NCBI GenBank assembly: GCA_036897625.1
Contig: JAYMTA010001203.1
Span: forward strand, 1 to 21,222
Source: Pelargonium cotyledonis
Taxonomy: Eukaryota; Streptophyta; Magnoliopsida; Geraniales; Geraniaceae
Direction of reading: 5' to 3'
Length of the DNA: 21,222 nt
Positions 7,935-19,600 of this stretch are shown here, piece by piece. Below the pieces are notes generated by a model, which was not told the origin of the DNA, did not search any database, and saw only the letters and a program-made list of their open reading frames with translations. The number at the start of each line of letters is the position of its first letter. Within the stretch, counting starts at the first letter, position 1. The position numbers were made by a program, and so were the translations under genes.

Positions 7935-10900
7935 ATGAACAACGAAGACACCGATCCCAATCAGATCCCTAACCCTAACCCTAAAGTTGCCGAGTATCCT
8001 CCGCTTCTCAAGAAATCCAGAACCATCTCCGACGATGCAAGCCTGGCCCCACACTTTCCGGGCCCACTCATCCCCACCTTCCGCCGCACCACCACCAGCC
8101 CACCGACCCGAATCTCCGACCTCCGCGTCTCCGTCGACGACCATGCGCCTGCGACCCAGAGTACCAGCGCCAATAGCTTCTCGGATCGGGACTGGATGTT
8201 CCCGTCGTTTCTCGGCCCTCACGCCGCGAGGAATCGGGTCACGGTCAAGCCGCCCAAGCAGGAGTTTGGCCGAAGCCCGTCTGTCGAGTCGAATTTGGGC
8301 GCGGCGGTGGGCGGTAAGGTGGCGGACGATAAGCGGCGGATTGGGGCTCCGGTAGTTAAGCCATTGGAGCTGAAGAAGGAACTGGAGAGATTGAAATTAG
8401 TGACGAGTCAGGAGCTGACTCAGTCCAGTTCAGTGAGTCAGGGGAGTGGGAGGATAACTCGGGGACTCAAGCGGCCTCTGATGCTGTACTTGGTTAGTTG
8501 CTGAACTTCATTGCTACACTTGCTTACTGTTTGGCTCTTGTGAAAATTTAAGGTTCTATTTCAATATGATATTAGAAATCTGAAGTCAAAGTATAGGTCA
8601 CATAGAAATATCTACATTGTGGTTGAAACAATTGGTCTCTTAGGAGTGTATACAATAAATGCTTTTGGTTACATAATGGGACAATTCTGTGGGGGTGTTA
8701 GATTCTTAATTTCCTTGTTTGCTAGTTGAAAAGATGTGAACTTTGTTAAACACTAGCTTGATCAAATTTATGTTTTTGATGATAATATTTCTGATGCAGC
8801 TTGCTTGTACTTGTATATTCTCTGTATCTTATGCAATTTATCTACAAAATCGAGTGGCAGAACTTCAGGTATGGTTGTATATCGTGGAAGCACCTCTGAT
8901 TTTCTTTGTGTTTTTGGTTTGCAGACTTATAGTGAAACATCCCATTATAAAGAATCATTTTTCTTGCAGGAAAGGATTACTAATTTTAATAGACGGTGTA
9001 GCAATAGTGATGTTTATAATGACAGCACTGAAGTTTTGCCGCTTGAAGATGGTCGGCCTTTTAGTCATACTGACAGTAGAGCAATTGCTTTGTATACTGT
9101 GTTGGTCACTCTAGTAATGCCGTTTATGTTGTACAAATATCTTGATTATCTTCCCCAAGTTAAAAACTTCACGAGAAGGACTAGGAACAACAAAGAAGAA
9201 GTTCCTTTGAAGAAGAGGATTGCATATATGGTTGATGTATGTTTTTCTGTTTATCCTTATGCAAAGCTGCTTGCTCTCCTCTTTGCAACTATATTTCTCA
9301 TAGCATTTGGTGGCTTGGCATTGTATGCGGTCAGTGATGGCAGCTTTGCTGAAGCTCTTTGGCTTTCTTGGACTTTTATAGCTGACTCTGGAAATCATGC
9401 TGATAGAGTTGGCATGGGCCCAAGGATTGTCTCTGTCTCCATTAGTTCCGGAGGCATGCTAATATTTGCTATGATGCTTGGGCTTGTTTCTGATGCTATA
9501 TCTGAGAAAGTAGATTCACTGAGGAAAGGGAAGAGTGAAGTCATTGAAAGGGATCACATACTAATTCTTGGATGGAGTGACAAATTGGTAAATCTCATAT
9601 CTACATTTGAGCTTGACTGTTGCTTGTTTCAAATCTTTTTGGAGACTATTGAATATGGTTGATATGTGTGAATGATAGAGTAATCCTGGTTTAACTTTAG
9701 AGTAGTAATTGACGGATGGCCTTGGAGTGGTAGAGTAATCTTCATATAAAAAAATATTAATGCTTTTGGACATTGCAATTACTGAATAAGCACTTCAGAG
9801 GATTTTCTTAGAGACGAAGGTAGAGGCTGAGATTGTGTTTGCTTTCAGGGTTCACTTCTGAAGCAGTTAGCAATAGCAAATAAAAGCGTTGGTGGTGGTA
9901 ATGTTGTTGTACTTGCAGAAAGGGACAAGGAGGAAATGGAGACAGAAATAGCAAAGCTAGAATTTGATTTCATGGGGACATCTGTTATATGCAGAAGTGG
10001 CAGTCCTCTGATCTTCGCCGACTTAAAGAAGGTTCAATGGCTGTTTTTTTTTCCTGCTCCATGTGCTCAATATTCTTCCTCAATAATGTAGTTTCCATAG
10101 AGTTTTTCATTTGGATTTTTTTGCAGGTTTCAGTTTCAAAGGCACGTGCTATAATAGTATTAGCATCTGATGAAATTGCTGATCAGGTTCTAGCCAACTT
10201 TTGGTATCTCTTCACTTATCATTGGCAATGATATTTCCTATCATCATTACTGATATGCTCATATCTTTCTTGCCAGAGTGATGCACATGCTTTGAGAGTT
10301 GTGCTCAGCCTTACTGGAGTAAAAGAGGGTTTGAGGGGTCATGTTGTTGTGGAGATGAGTGACCTTGACAATGAGCCTCTGGTGAAGCTTGTTGGAGGAG
10401 AACTTGTTGAAACAGTTGTTGCCCACGATGTGATAGGGCGCTTGATGATACAATGTGCTTTACAGCCAGGCCTTGCACAGGTAACTCAAATAACCTTTAG
10501 CTACATTGTCACAAAATGTGGTAATCACAATATTTGTAGTTAATTGTGCTTGTTGAAGATTTTCTCCTTATGAAACACGTGCTTCATAAAGGCTGCCCTA
10601 CCAGTACTTGCATTTTTGAAAAATAGTCGTGCAGTCATACTGGGTACATACCATACCTGTATTCCTGCTTTGTAGGTATCTCCTATGCCCTGCACATCCT
10701 TTTTAGCAACTTATGCATTGGGGCTAGTCCTGAGAAGTTAGAATAACATCCTTTATAGCAACTTATGTACCCATGTCCCTGAGTGGTAGAGGATATTCTG
10801 ACCTTCTAGCTATGTACTTTGAATTTTTGTTGTTAATCTTGTATATATTGATTTTAAATCATGTCTTTGAAATCTTACGAAAATCTCCATCCCATGTTAG

Positions 10901-13900
10901 TTTCAGCAACTATAAATATAGCCTTTTTCTTTTATTGCAGATATGGGAAGATATTTTAGGTTTTGAGAACGCTGAGTTTTACATTAAAAGGTGGCCTGAA
11001 TTGGATGGTCTGCGATTTGAAGAGGTGCTTATTTCTTTTCCGGATGCGATTCCCTGTGGTGTTAAGGTTGCTGCAGATGATGAGAAGATAGTACTAAACC
11101 CCGACGATGATTATGTTCTTAAAGAAGGCGATGAAATCCTTGTTATAGCAGAGGATGATGACACTTACGCTCCTGGTCCCCGTCCAGAGGTAATAACTTA
11201 CATTTCATTTCTCGATTCGTGTAGCAGAAAATGGGTTTCCATGGAATTCAGACCTTTGATAAAAAAAGTTGTACTTTCATTTGTGTTCTAATAGTTTCAG
11301 TTAAGAATCCGTGAAATATTCTCCAAACTGAATCACAGAAAGGCATATGCATTATGATGTCCTACTTATTCTCTTATCAGAATTATTTAATTTCAGTTTC
11401 TGCTGTAGATATGCCTCTGTTAATTATGCATATAAAAAAAAATCCTTCATATAGAGATAGTAACCTCTTTAGGAAAGCTTGATTATTATTAACTAGTTTT
11501 TGTGGTGTTAACCTATAAATATCTAGCTTATTGCAAAGCTCCTCTGCAGACACATGGTATATCCTGTTTCCTGTTGTTTTCTGTGTTCTGAATTAGTTGC
11601 TTGAGAGTAAATTAGTCAATGACTTCTCACCTTAAACCAAAAAGATCTTATTTAAGAGGCAAATAATTTCCGTGATCAACTGAATGATTATTAACTAGAG
11701 CACAGATGAAAGGATAAGAATACGCCGTAATCTTAAGAGATGGAGATTTTAGCTTTTTAGTTTCACTAGGAAATTCGGAAAGGTGTAGCAAAGTGCATTC
11801 TAATAATGCCTATAGTGCATTGAACTCAACTTAGGTGAACCATTTGCAGAAGCCTGACGATCATAGTACATATTTCTCGAGTTTCTTTGGTGTAATGCAT
11901 TGGATGTGTTCTATTAGAACAATGTATTTTTGCTTGGTTTTCTCATCCAATTTATGAAGTGTCCTTGGTGCAGGTACGTAGAGGGTCTTTCCCTAAGAAA
12001 CCCGATCATCCAAAATATCCAGAGAAGATACTGTTCTGTGGATGGCGTCGTGACATTGACGATATGATTTTGGTAATTTCCAAACACATTATTTATACAT
12101 CCTTTAGTAGTATCATGAAATTTCCCCCTTGATCAAATTTTGATAAGGTAAATTGAGGTTGTAATGATCTGTCAATAATAAAAAGGCCCCTCATGAATTG
12201 ATTGCCTTCGGCCACTCCATTTTCAGGTACTAGAAGCATTCCTGGCTCCAGGTTCAGAACTATGGATGTTTAATGAGGTTCCAGAAAAGGAAAGGGAGCA
12301 AAAGCTGGTTGATGGTGGACTAGATATAGCGGGACTAGTGAACATAAAACTTATTCACCGTGAGGGTAATGCAGTCATTAGACGGCATTTAGAGAATCTT
12401 CCTTTGGAGACATTTGATTCTGTAAGTTTCAACTGAAATTCAACTTCTCTATGGTAGAGTAGAACCGTAAAATGATGTCAGGAAAATTAATCTCAGATAA
12501 GCAAGATTATTATCTGTTTTTATTTGGTTTCGGATTGGAAATGTAATGCTGATTGTTAGAGTATTCATCACATACAAGGATATTGAATTCAAAAAGCTAT
12601 AATTGAGTGGGTACATACTGTCTACTTGACATCTGAGTTCTTAAGAACAGTTTCTCAGAAAGTCTATACAAGATTACATAAACTATTTGTCAAACTATTC
12701 ATTACTCAAATGAGTAGGATAAAAAATAACTATATCCATGAAGCAAAATTGCTATTGCAGCCCAAAGATGCTAAATAAGTGGAAGATATTGACCATTTTT
12801 TTTATCTGCTAAGAATAAATATAGATAATAAAATGCTCGGGATCCCAAGGCGGGAACCAGAGAAAAGATACAAGTTATTGACCACTTAAAGACCTAATAG
12901 ATAAACTGAATATATCTACACACACACATATATTGCACAAGTGTCTTGAAATGTTTTTTCAATTACCTTGATTGCAAAACTAAATACTAACTCTATAACG
13001 GACAGATATTAATTCTTGCAGATGAGTCGTTAGAGGACTCAATTGTACATTCTGACTCACGATCTCTTGCTACCCTTCTCCTAATCCGGGATATTCAGGT
13101 TCATCTCTATCTCTCTCTTTTCTGTTTTGTCTGGCCTATACATGCTATAAGTTTCTCTTTTTCATACTGATAAAGGATTTCTGTTCCCTCCTGGGCTGCA
13201 GTCAAAGCGTCTTCCTGACAAAGATACGAAGTCAACTTCTTTAAGAATATCTGGGTTTTCTCACAGCTCTTGGATCCATGAAATGCAAAAAGCTTCTAAC
13301 AAATCAATTATAATTAGTGAGATTCTGGATTCTAGGACTAGAAACCTGGTGTCAGTGTCCAGAATCAGTGATTACGTGCTATCAAATGAGTTAGTCAGCA
13401 TGGCACTAGCAATGGTCGCCGAAGACAAGCAAATAAATCGTGTTCTTGAGGAATTATTTGCGGAAGAGGTACCCTCACACATGATCTTAAAATTTATACG
13501 TTGTGCAATTATTACATCCTTCTGATTATAGAAAAAGGAGAGAAAAATCATCATTCTACTTGTTAAAATTGACTTCAACCCAAAAGCTTAACTTTTAGTT
13601 GAGTTGGTTTTTTACATGGTATCAGAGTCGATTCTGTTTGGGTCTAATCGCCCATTTGCCTTACCTCTCGACTTAAGTCCAACATCCACGTGAGGCCCTA
13701 GTCCGTTCCTTCTTATACGGCATGCACATGAGGGGAGTGTTAGGTGATACTCTCGACTTTAGTCCACCTATCCATGTGCAGGCCCATCGCTCTGATTACA
13801 TGTCAAGTTTAATATTGGGATACACACAAGGTTTACTTTTTTGTAGTGAAATCTCAAACCGTTATGTGCAAGCATAACCCAATATTAAATTTGACTCTAT

Positions 13901-14496
13901 GAAAGTGACTTCTTATTCTTAGTTCAGTGCTGAAGGTTATTAGTAGATGTGTGTGTGGAGAGAGATATCCAAATGAACCAAATGGTATTCAATTTACTAA
14001 AAAAATTAATGGATGAACATGTTAGGTTTTTTCTAAATCTAATTAGTAGGTACATATTAATTGTACTTCTTGTTGACGTAAGACATTTGAAATGGTTTAT
14101 TCAAATCGCTTTCACCTGCAGTTGGTTTGGCCTAACTTCAAACCTAAGAAAACAAACCTAACTCTTGAAACAACTACCCAGAAACTCTAGTCATTCTTGT
14201 TGGTGGCATTATGTATATGTTTGAAATTTCAATAGATTTGATAGACTGTAATGTTGATGCTGCCTTGTGTTTTGCAGGGGAACGAAATGTGTATCAAACC
14301 AGCAGAATTCTATTTATTTGATCAGGAAGAAATATGTTTCTATGGTATCATAATTAGGGGGCGTCAAAGACAAGAAATTGTGATAGGTTATCGACTAGCG
14401 AACACAGAAAGATTCATTATTAACCCTTCCCAGAAATCAGAGCCCAGAAAATGGTCACTTGGTGATGTGTTTGTTGTCATCTCCTCAGGTGAATAA
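7935..14496 (+). CDS. POLLUX: POLLUX/DMI1-type nuclear-envelope ion channel, twelve exons
   Basis: Exons: 7935-8492, 8800-8868, 8970-9587, 9849-10031, 10127-10186, 10277-10480, 10941-11189, 11974-12072, 12227-12421, 13006-13098, 13202-13468 and 14278-14496 (TAA). Every junction is GT-AG and phase 0; the product is 937 aa, slightly longer than Medicago DMI1. CASTOR/POLLUX channels sit on the nuclear envelope and support perinuclear calcium oscillations in arbuscular mycorrhizal and rhizobial signalling. The first 180 residues are Pro/Ser-rich and probably disordered. Helices lie near 181-201, 246-264, 303-329 and 361-384; the pore helix and filter ADSGNHA are at 347-353. The RCK-type cytoplasmic region starts near 398 (SEVIERDHILILGWSDKL) and fills the rest. 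LPDKDTKSTSLR and the C-terminal VFVVISSGE favour POLLUX/DMI1 over CASTOR. Exon 1 is GC-rich compared with the rest of the gene. Confidence 0.96.
7967..7985 (+). repeat. Telomere-like (CCCTAA)3A inside POLLUX exon 1
   Basis: Three CCCTAA units plus A lie 32 bp after the ATG and encode part of the IPNPNPK stretch. The last seven bases are a full plant telomere unit, CCCTAAA. Telo-box sequences near plant starts are known binding sites for TRB and other proteins. A role here is not shown. Confidence 0.8.
13561..13785 (+). mobile_element. LTR/TRIM-like retroelement remnant
   Basis: TGGTATCAGAG (13617-13627) matches the initiator-tRNA-Met primer-binding site typical of plant Copia and TRIM elements, and directly follows ...TTTACA, an LTR-like CA end. 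About 110 bp on, a purine tract AGGGGAG (13731-13737) is followed by TGTTAG, the usual LTR start. The order and spacing suit a non-coding TRIM. However, the two presumed LTRs do not match clearly. Instead, a ~35-bp phrase (CTCTCGACTT.AGTCCA...GGCCC) occurs twice, at 13665-13698 and 13750-13785. The ends are uncertain. Confidence 0.5.
13802..13895. repeat. Imperfect inverted repeat (hairpin)
   Basis: GTCAAGTTTAATATTGGG (13802-13819) pairs with CCCAATATTAAATTTGAC (13878-13895), 17 of 18 positions complementary, around a 58-nt loop. It adjoins the TRIM-like remnant and may be part of it or a separate small palindromic element. Confidence 0.8.
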
Positions 14497-15412
14497 CCAG
14501 AAACTAATAATAGCCAGTTTGGTTTAAATCTTAGGCCAACTGAAACATTTTGTTTGTAGTCTCATTCTTATGTAATAATATGTTTGTTGTTGGTATAATT
14601 TTTTTCAATGCCTCTTTTGCATCATTTGTCACAACATCTACCAAGTAGACTGAAGTAGTGATGAGATATAATTATATTGAGATGCTGAGTTCATAGACCT
14701 AAGTGTTTGTTTGGTAAAACTAGTGATTTTTTTTAGAGGAGATGTCACATAAACAAAATTTAAAGTAGAATTATAATTGTAAGAATTTTTTAAAAAGTTG
14801 ATTTACGCAGGAGCTCATATTCTTCTGTGTTATTTTAGGAGATTAACACGCAAAATATCTTTTTGTTCTCACAAAATGTCGATTGGATCTATCTGATTTA
14901 TCGATAAGATCAACCGCATCTATTTTGTTATATATTTACATGTAAAATGAGATATGTTTATGCAAATAAGGTCGACTTCCTTTACTGATCTGTTATAGAA
15001 GTTTAAATTACGGTTTTCAATAATGTTACCAATACCAAACAAGACCAAAGTATATGGTGTATTCTCATAGTGTTGAAACAGATTTTTAGGTGAGGACAGG
15101 TCATGAAATAACCTTCTTTCCCACCTGTTCCATTGGTAGTTTGTTTTTATGTGATAAATACATTGATAATAACTGGAATATGAGTTAAAAAAATGTCATT
15201 TCAAATAATTGGTTCCATATTATGGGCTACAACCTACACAATGACTGGTTTCAACTTTGATTTAATTAGTGGATTAAAATAAATTGAAGTGATGTAGACA
15301 TGGGTGACAATAAAGGCATGAGAAATCATTTGATGTTTGGTAAGCAATATATTTAACCAATAAAAAGCTAAACAATATTAATTTTTCTGTTGTTGAGATT
15401 TGAGAAAATAAC
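14497..15412. other. Gap between convergent POLLUX and glyoxalase-like genes
   Basis: The POLLUX 3' UTR should start here; TATGTAATAATATG near 14569-14582 is a possible U/A-rich far-upstream element, but no AATAAA was seen. The remainder is AT-rich, with no gene recognised on either strand. Confidence 0.65.
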
Positions 15413-15586
15413 TTTTTTTTAGATATTAATCATAAGTTTTTTTTAGAATGCCACGCTATCAGTAATTTGAGACATAATCACATTTACAATTTCTCACTTT
15501 TCTCTATAGGTGTATTGAATGAGAATCGAATGCAAGCCTTCTTTTTATTCACACAATGTTGTCAACTGCGCCACTACTCGTGAATA
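15413..15586 (-). mobile_element. tRNA-derived SINE, target-site bounded
   Basis: On the minus strand the A box is TGGCGCAGTTGA (plus 15562-15573) and the B box CATTCGATTCTC (plus 15521-15532). A minus-strand A-run ends the element (plus T-run 15413-15420). Flanks GAGAAAATAAC (15402-15412) and GAGAATAAC (15587-15595) look like a slightly decayed target-site duplication. The 5' end, GTAGTGGCGCAGTTG, closely matches the SINE at 19601, so both belong to one family. It inserted just beyond the poly(A) signal of the glyoxalase-like gene. Confidence 0.75.
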
Positions 15587-15623
15587 GAGAATAACGATTC
15601 ACCAACATAAGAAAAAACTAATC

Positions 15624-15629
15624 TTTATT
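15624..15629 (-). terminator. Poly(A) signal AATAAA of the glyoxalase-like gene
   Basis: Canonical AATAAA on the minus strand, about 156 nt after the stop codon of the glyoxalase-like gene. This is a plausible near-upstream element for 3'-end formation. Confidence 0.55.
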
Positions 15630-15784
15630 CATATTATGTATATATATAGATATTAAGAGGACCTCACAATATATATAGAATTTAAAGAAACTCTCTAAGA
15701 TCATAAACTACATTAGACTCTAATATACACACAACACAAAAACATTTTCTTCTCTCTCATTTCACAAACATAACTTCATTTCTC

Positions 15785-17540
15785 TCAAATGGCAATGCCC
15801 ATCATGTCCATCACCAAGTTGTCCATCATCCATGTTGCAACTTCACTAGCACAATGCACCTCATATTGGCTCTTTCCTGCAAAAATACACCAAAACATGT
15901 TCACATTAACGTCCTGATAACTGGTATCACGTATCAGCTTTTGTGATGGTCAAGTGCAGGCCGTAACACTGATCTAAATAATAATTTTTTTATAAACAGC
16001 AGCTTAAAGAAATATATATAAAAAACCGATAGTGTTTAAAAACGAGACTTATGTCTTCTAACTCTAACCTAGAGCTTTTGACACTTTACCGAACCAAAAT
16101 TGTCTCCTACACCACCACCACCAAGAATGATATGTTGAGTAAGGATTGATTCGGAGCCTCCTCTCCCTCACACAGCTGAATTAACCAACTGTTCAGACCA
16201 TGACACTGATTTAAATAAAAAGTTACCTGAGAGCGGCGAGTCCTTGGGGACGGGTTTGGCACTAGGGAACTTGAGAGGGCATGAGGAAATGGGTAGGATT
16301 GGGAGGTTTTGGCAGTTGCAAATCTCAATCATGTAACCATCTGGGTCATGGAAAAAGAGCTGGTCTACTAAGATCCCTCCTTCTTCCACAATTGCTGTCA
16401 CATACTTGATCTTCAATTTCTTTAGCTTGCTTATGAGAAGATCCATGTCTGTACACTGGAATGAAATGTGGTTGTCTTTTGGGTTGATCTTCCCTTTTTT
16501 GACTGGAACATCCTCTATCTCTAGCAAATGGATCCCAATTCCACAGCTGAACAACCTGAACTCAAACATACATCAAAGTTCAATACCCATTTCACATGGA
16601 CCGAGAAGAAAGGCAACAAAGAAAGGTTGTTAGGCCATAACCAAAACAGCTATGATATCACGTTAAACCTGACTCTAACGCAACAGTTTAAGCTGATAGG
16701 CGTAGGGTTAAACTAGTATATCGAGTGGCGACAGACGTTTTCAGTTTTATGGTAGGACAGGATGGTCCCTGATGGTCTCAAGATATTAGGCAATGTATGA
16801 TGGATACATATGAGCTGTTGCCTAATCTCAGTAATGATTTCAGCTAATTAATGCTTTTTTTGGTGTGAACAAAATGATGCCCAACAACTGGCTAATTACT
16901 CACAAATTCTATGGCTTCTTCAAAGTAAAAGTTTGGTGATTCAAAATGGTTTCAAATGTTGGATATGAATAATCTGCAGATTTTGTGTGGAAATATGTTG
17001 TTGCAGAGACACAATTTTAGAGCTACATAAAACAAACCATTCCTTTTTTCACTTTCAGTCAAAAGAAAAACATCTTTATCATTGTAATATCCTTAACTCC
17101 ATTAAATACTCCTAAAAATGCACAGAAAGTGACTGAATCTTGATGGGACTATTCACTAAAACCATTTCAAAGCTCATTTTTCACACACACCAAACAGAAA
17201 ACAGATCAAGAAACACAAAAAAACAAACAAGAACAATCTGGTATGGTTTTCTTGGAACATATATATATATGGCGTTGTATATGATATATATGTATATCTG
17301 TATGTATATGAAAAATGGGTCATACCAAGCTCCTTCAAAATCAAAGGAAGATGGGCGCTTGATCATGACAAACCCTAAAACCTCCTCATAGAACCTGACA
17401 GATTCATCAAGATTCTTGCACACAAATGAGACATGATTCAGTGAAAGCAGAGGAAGTGCTGTGGTTGGTGCTAATTCTGGGATTGAAACAGAAGATGAAG
17501 ACCAGCTCTCTACTTCTTCTATACCTCCTAAACTTCCCAT
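15785..17540 (-). CDS. Glyoxalase I-like (VOC superfamily) protein, three exons
   Basis: Minus-strand exons are 17540-17326, 16555-16227 and 15876-15785 (TGA). They total 636 nt and 211 aa, and all junctions are GT-AG with matching phases. Plants have several small proteins of this kind annotated as lactoylglutathione lyase family; for many, activity is unproven. One VOC domain begins at LSLNHVSFVCKNLDESVRFY (32-51) and continues through FDFEGAWLFSCGIGIHLLE (66-84), NPKDNHISFQ (96-105) and FFHDPDGYMIEICN (139-152). By position, H36, H81, H101 and E149 are the likely metal ligands. The second is His where classical glyoxalase I has Glu, so methylglyoxal activity is doubtful. The short last exon encodes a Met-rich tail (EVATWMMDNLVMDMMGIAI). 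No targeting signal is evident; a cytosolic location is inferred. The start is the first ATG; an upstream TTG in frame was not used. Confidence 0.91.
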
Positions 17541-17691
17541 TTTCTCACTACACAAACAGAAAAGAAAGGGAAAGAAAAGAAAAGAAAATTATAGTTTCTG
17601 TCTCCTAATAGCTACTAGAAGCTCAGATCTATGAGCTATGTTAGGACTCCGATATGTTGCAAGAGACACTAGCAATGTGCTTATATAGGCA
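17541..17691 (-). promoter_or_regulatory. Core promoter and leader of the glyoxalase-like gene
   Basis: On the minus strand CCTATATAAGC gives a TATA box (TATATAA, plus 17681-17687), about 140 bp before the ATG. The leader is pyrimidine-rich (runs of TTTTCTTTTC), as in many plant 5' UTRs. Transcription would start near 17650-17655. Confidence 0.65.
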
Positions 17692-19600
17692 AGTATAGCT
17701 TATGTTGCAGAGTAAATAATTTTAGAAAAGTGATGTGAAATTTAAAGTACAGTAGTGTTGAATATTTGAGTAAATGTGTTCATATATCAGATATTGGTGG
17801 TCTTCTTATCCACACTAGCTACAGCTACTTTATTGGTATGGTTTCAAAGCACGTGTTGTTCATCATCTTACTCTTGCTCTTCTGGTCCTGCTTCTCTTCA
17901 TCTTTTGTCCCCACAATGTTGCACTCTTTAGTTTATGTGACACTCCTGTCAATTTGGAGTCTCGAATGGTCGAATTATTGGTTTTGTATTTTCTCTTCCG
18001 GTTTTATGTATGTCAATGTTGTTGCTCTCCTGACTCGAACTCGTGGTTTTAGAGCCCCGATGGAGTAATGGTGTTATCTTTTGAAGGGGAAAGTGTTTTG
18101 TATCGTCTTTGTAAGGTGAATGTTGCACGAAAATGTTCATCTTGCATCGTCAATCCTTTGTCGCAATATTTCATCATCGTGTGTGTGGAAACGTGTTGTT
18201 GATGTCTTCCAACGGTTTTTATAAATGTAGGTGAATGATTCACTGGATTTTTCCTATAGAGGAAAAAAACATGATGGATGTAGACCAGCGAAACGCACTG
18301 AAATTCATTTATAGTGTGAAAGTAAGTAAACCAGCGTGAGATTGTGTCTTTTACGTCAGCCCCTAGATATGTGTGATCCATATAGGTTTTTAGAGTGGGT
18401 CTTGGGTTGTTTGGTGGACCGTGAACCATGTCTTATGGACCATGAGTCAAGCGTGGTGTTTCATGTCTCAATTTAGACCGAAATGAGCAGAAATAGAACT
18501 AAACTGCACCAAAACGAGCCAACTTGACGAAGTTGGACAACCTGGTTCACAGTCATGTGGACATGCCACATTTATGGGATGTGTCACACCACAAGCGTGG
18601 GGCAATGCCACAACCGTGAGTCAACTCAGATGTGTTCAGACTAGAATTGTTTGTCCTTTCAGGTATTTTCCTTCCTCAAAATCATTTATATGGCCGGTGT
18701 AATGGAGTAGCAATATTCCAATATAACTTGTGTATAATCATACGACCAACTTTTGTGACTCCATCATCACTTAACCGTTATAAATCTACTACAAATTTTG
18801 CTTGTCGTAAATTCATTGCAATGCAACATCAAATAGCAGAACGTCGTATTTACTCAAAATGAAAAGCCTCTTGGTCAAAGTTTTATGAAATATTATGAAA
18901 AGGGTTCAAGTAGAAGTGCAAAGGAAGCATTGATTCACTTTTCTTATAAATAAAAAAACATGTGGTATTGGTGTGAAAAAAGAGAAAGATAATGTTGATA
19001 ATTAGGGTTTTATATGTTTTCCCATTTGGATCAACAAAACAATATGTTTAGTCTAAACAAGTAACCTATGGTCTCAATATTGTTACAACCAATGTCTCTT
19101 TCACACACATCGCTAAATTTGGAAATGAAATCAGAAAAATGGGCTTTGAAGATTCAACTAAATTAAGCCCAAATCAACCAAGAAAAAATTAATAATAAGT
19201 AAAATCATTAGAGTTTGATTAGTAATTAATTGAGCAGAAGTTTGAATAATATTCAAATGCTAAAACTTGAAAGAAATCATCATTTGAAGGTTTATTCTAA
19301 TATTAATTTGTATTGATTTCTTAATGATACCAACTTAAAATGACCTGGCAAATCTTTTTTTTTATTAGCTACTCAACCCTACACACCACCATGTTTACGT
19401 ACCAACTACTACACACCATTATCAATTTGCAATTTCTGCAAAAAATTTATAACAATTTTGTGAAATGAAAATGCACTCAAGTTCATGAAAATCCAGCAAC
19501 TCAAACGAATAAATATATCATTATTTTTTTAATATCATTAATATAAACTCTATAAAAAAAATTAGAAATTTTGTGAATTGAAAATAACATGTCAACCCAA
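17692..19600. other. Gene-poor region, possible decayed transposon DNA
   Basis: No gene could be supported. The longest open frame (minus strand, 18049-18429) has no recognisable features. From about 18410 to 18620 the DNA is richer in GC than its surroundings and repeats short words such as GGACCATGAGTCAAGCGTGG, ACAAGCGTGGGGCAATGCC and CAACCGTGAGTCAACTC. This suggests an old, uncharacterised repeat. The rest is AT-rich. Confidence 0.5.

Larger units (their letters stand above)
13469..14277 (+). other. POLLUX intron 11 (809 bp) carrying repeat debris
   Basis: One of the longest introns of the gene. It holds the TRIM-like remnant and a short hairpin listed separately. The rest is AT-rich, with short reading frames that show no protein features. 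Confidence 0.8.

Noticed and set aside
7899-8355. Long open frames on the other strand and in another frame within POLLUX exon 1
   Set aside because: They arise from the GC-rich composition of exon 1. The plus-strand frame from 7935 continues into a full POLLUX protein.
17980-18070. Possible further SINE: minus-strand GAGTTCGAGTCAGG resembles a B box
   Set aside because: The upstream A box is too degraded, and no A-tail or flanking duplication was found.
18049-18429. Minus-strand open frame of 126 codons
   Set aside because: No recognisable domain or exon partners, and it lies in repeat-like DNA. Treated as chance.
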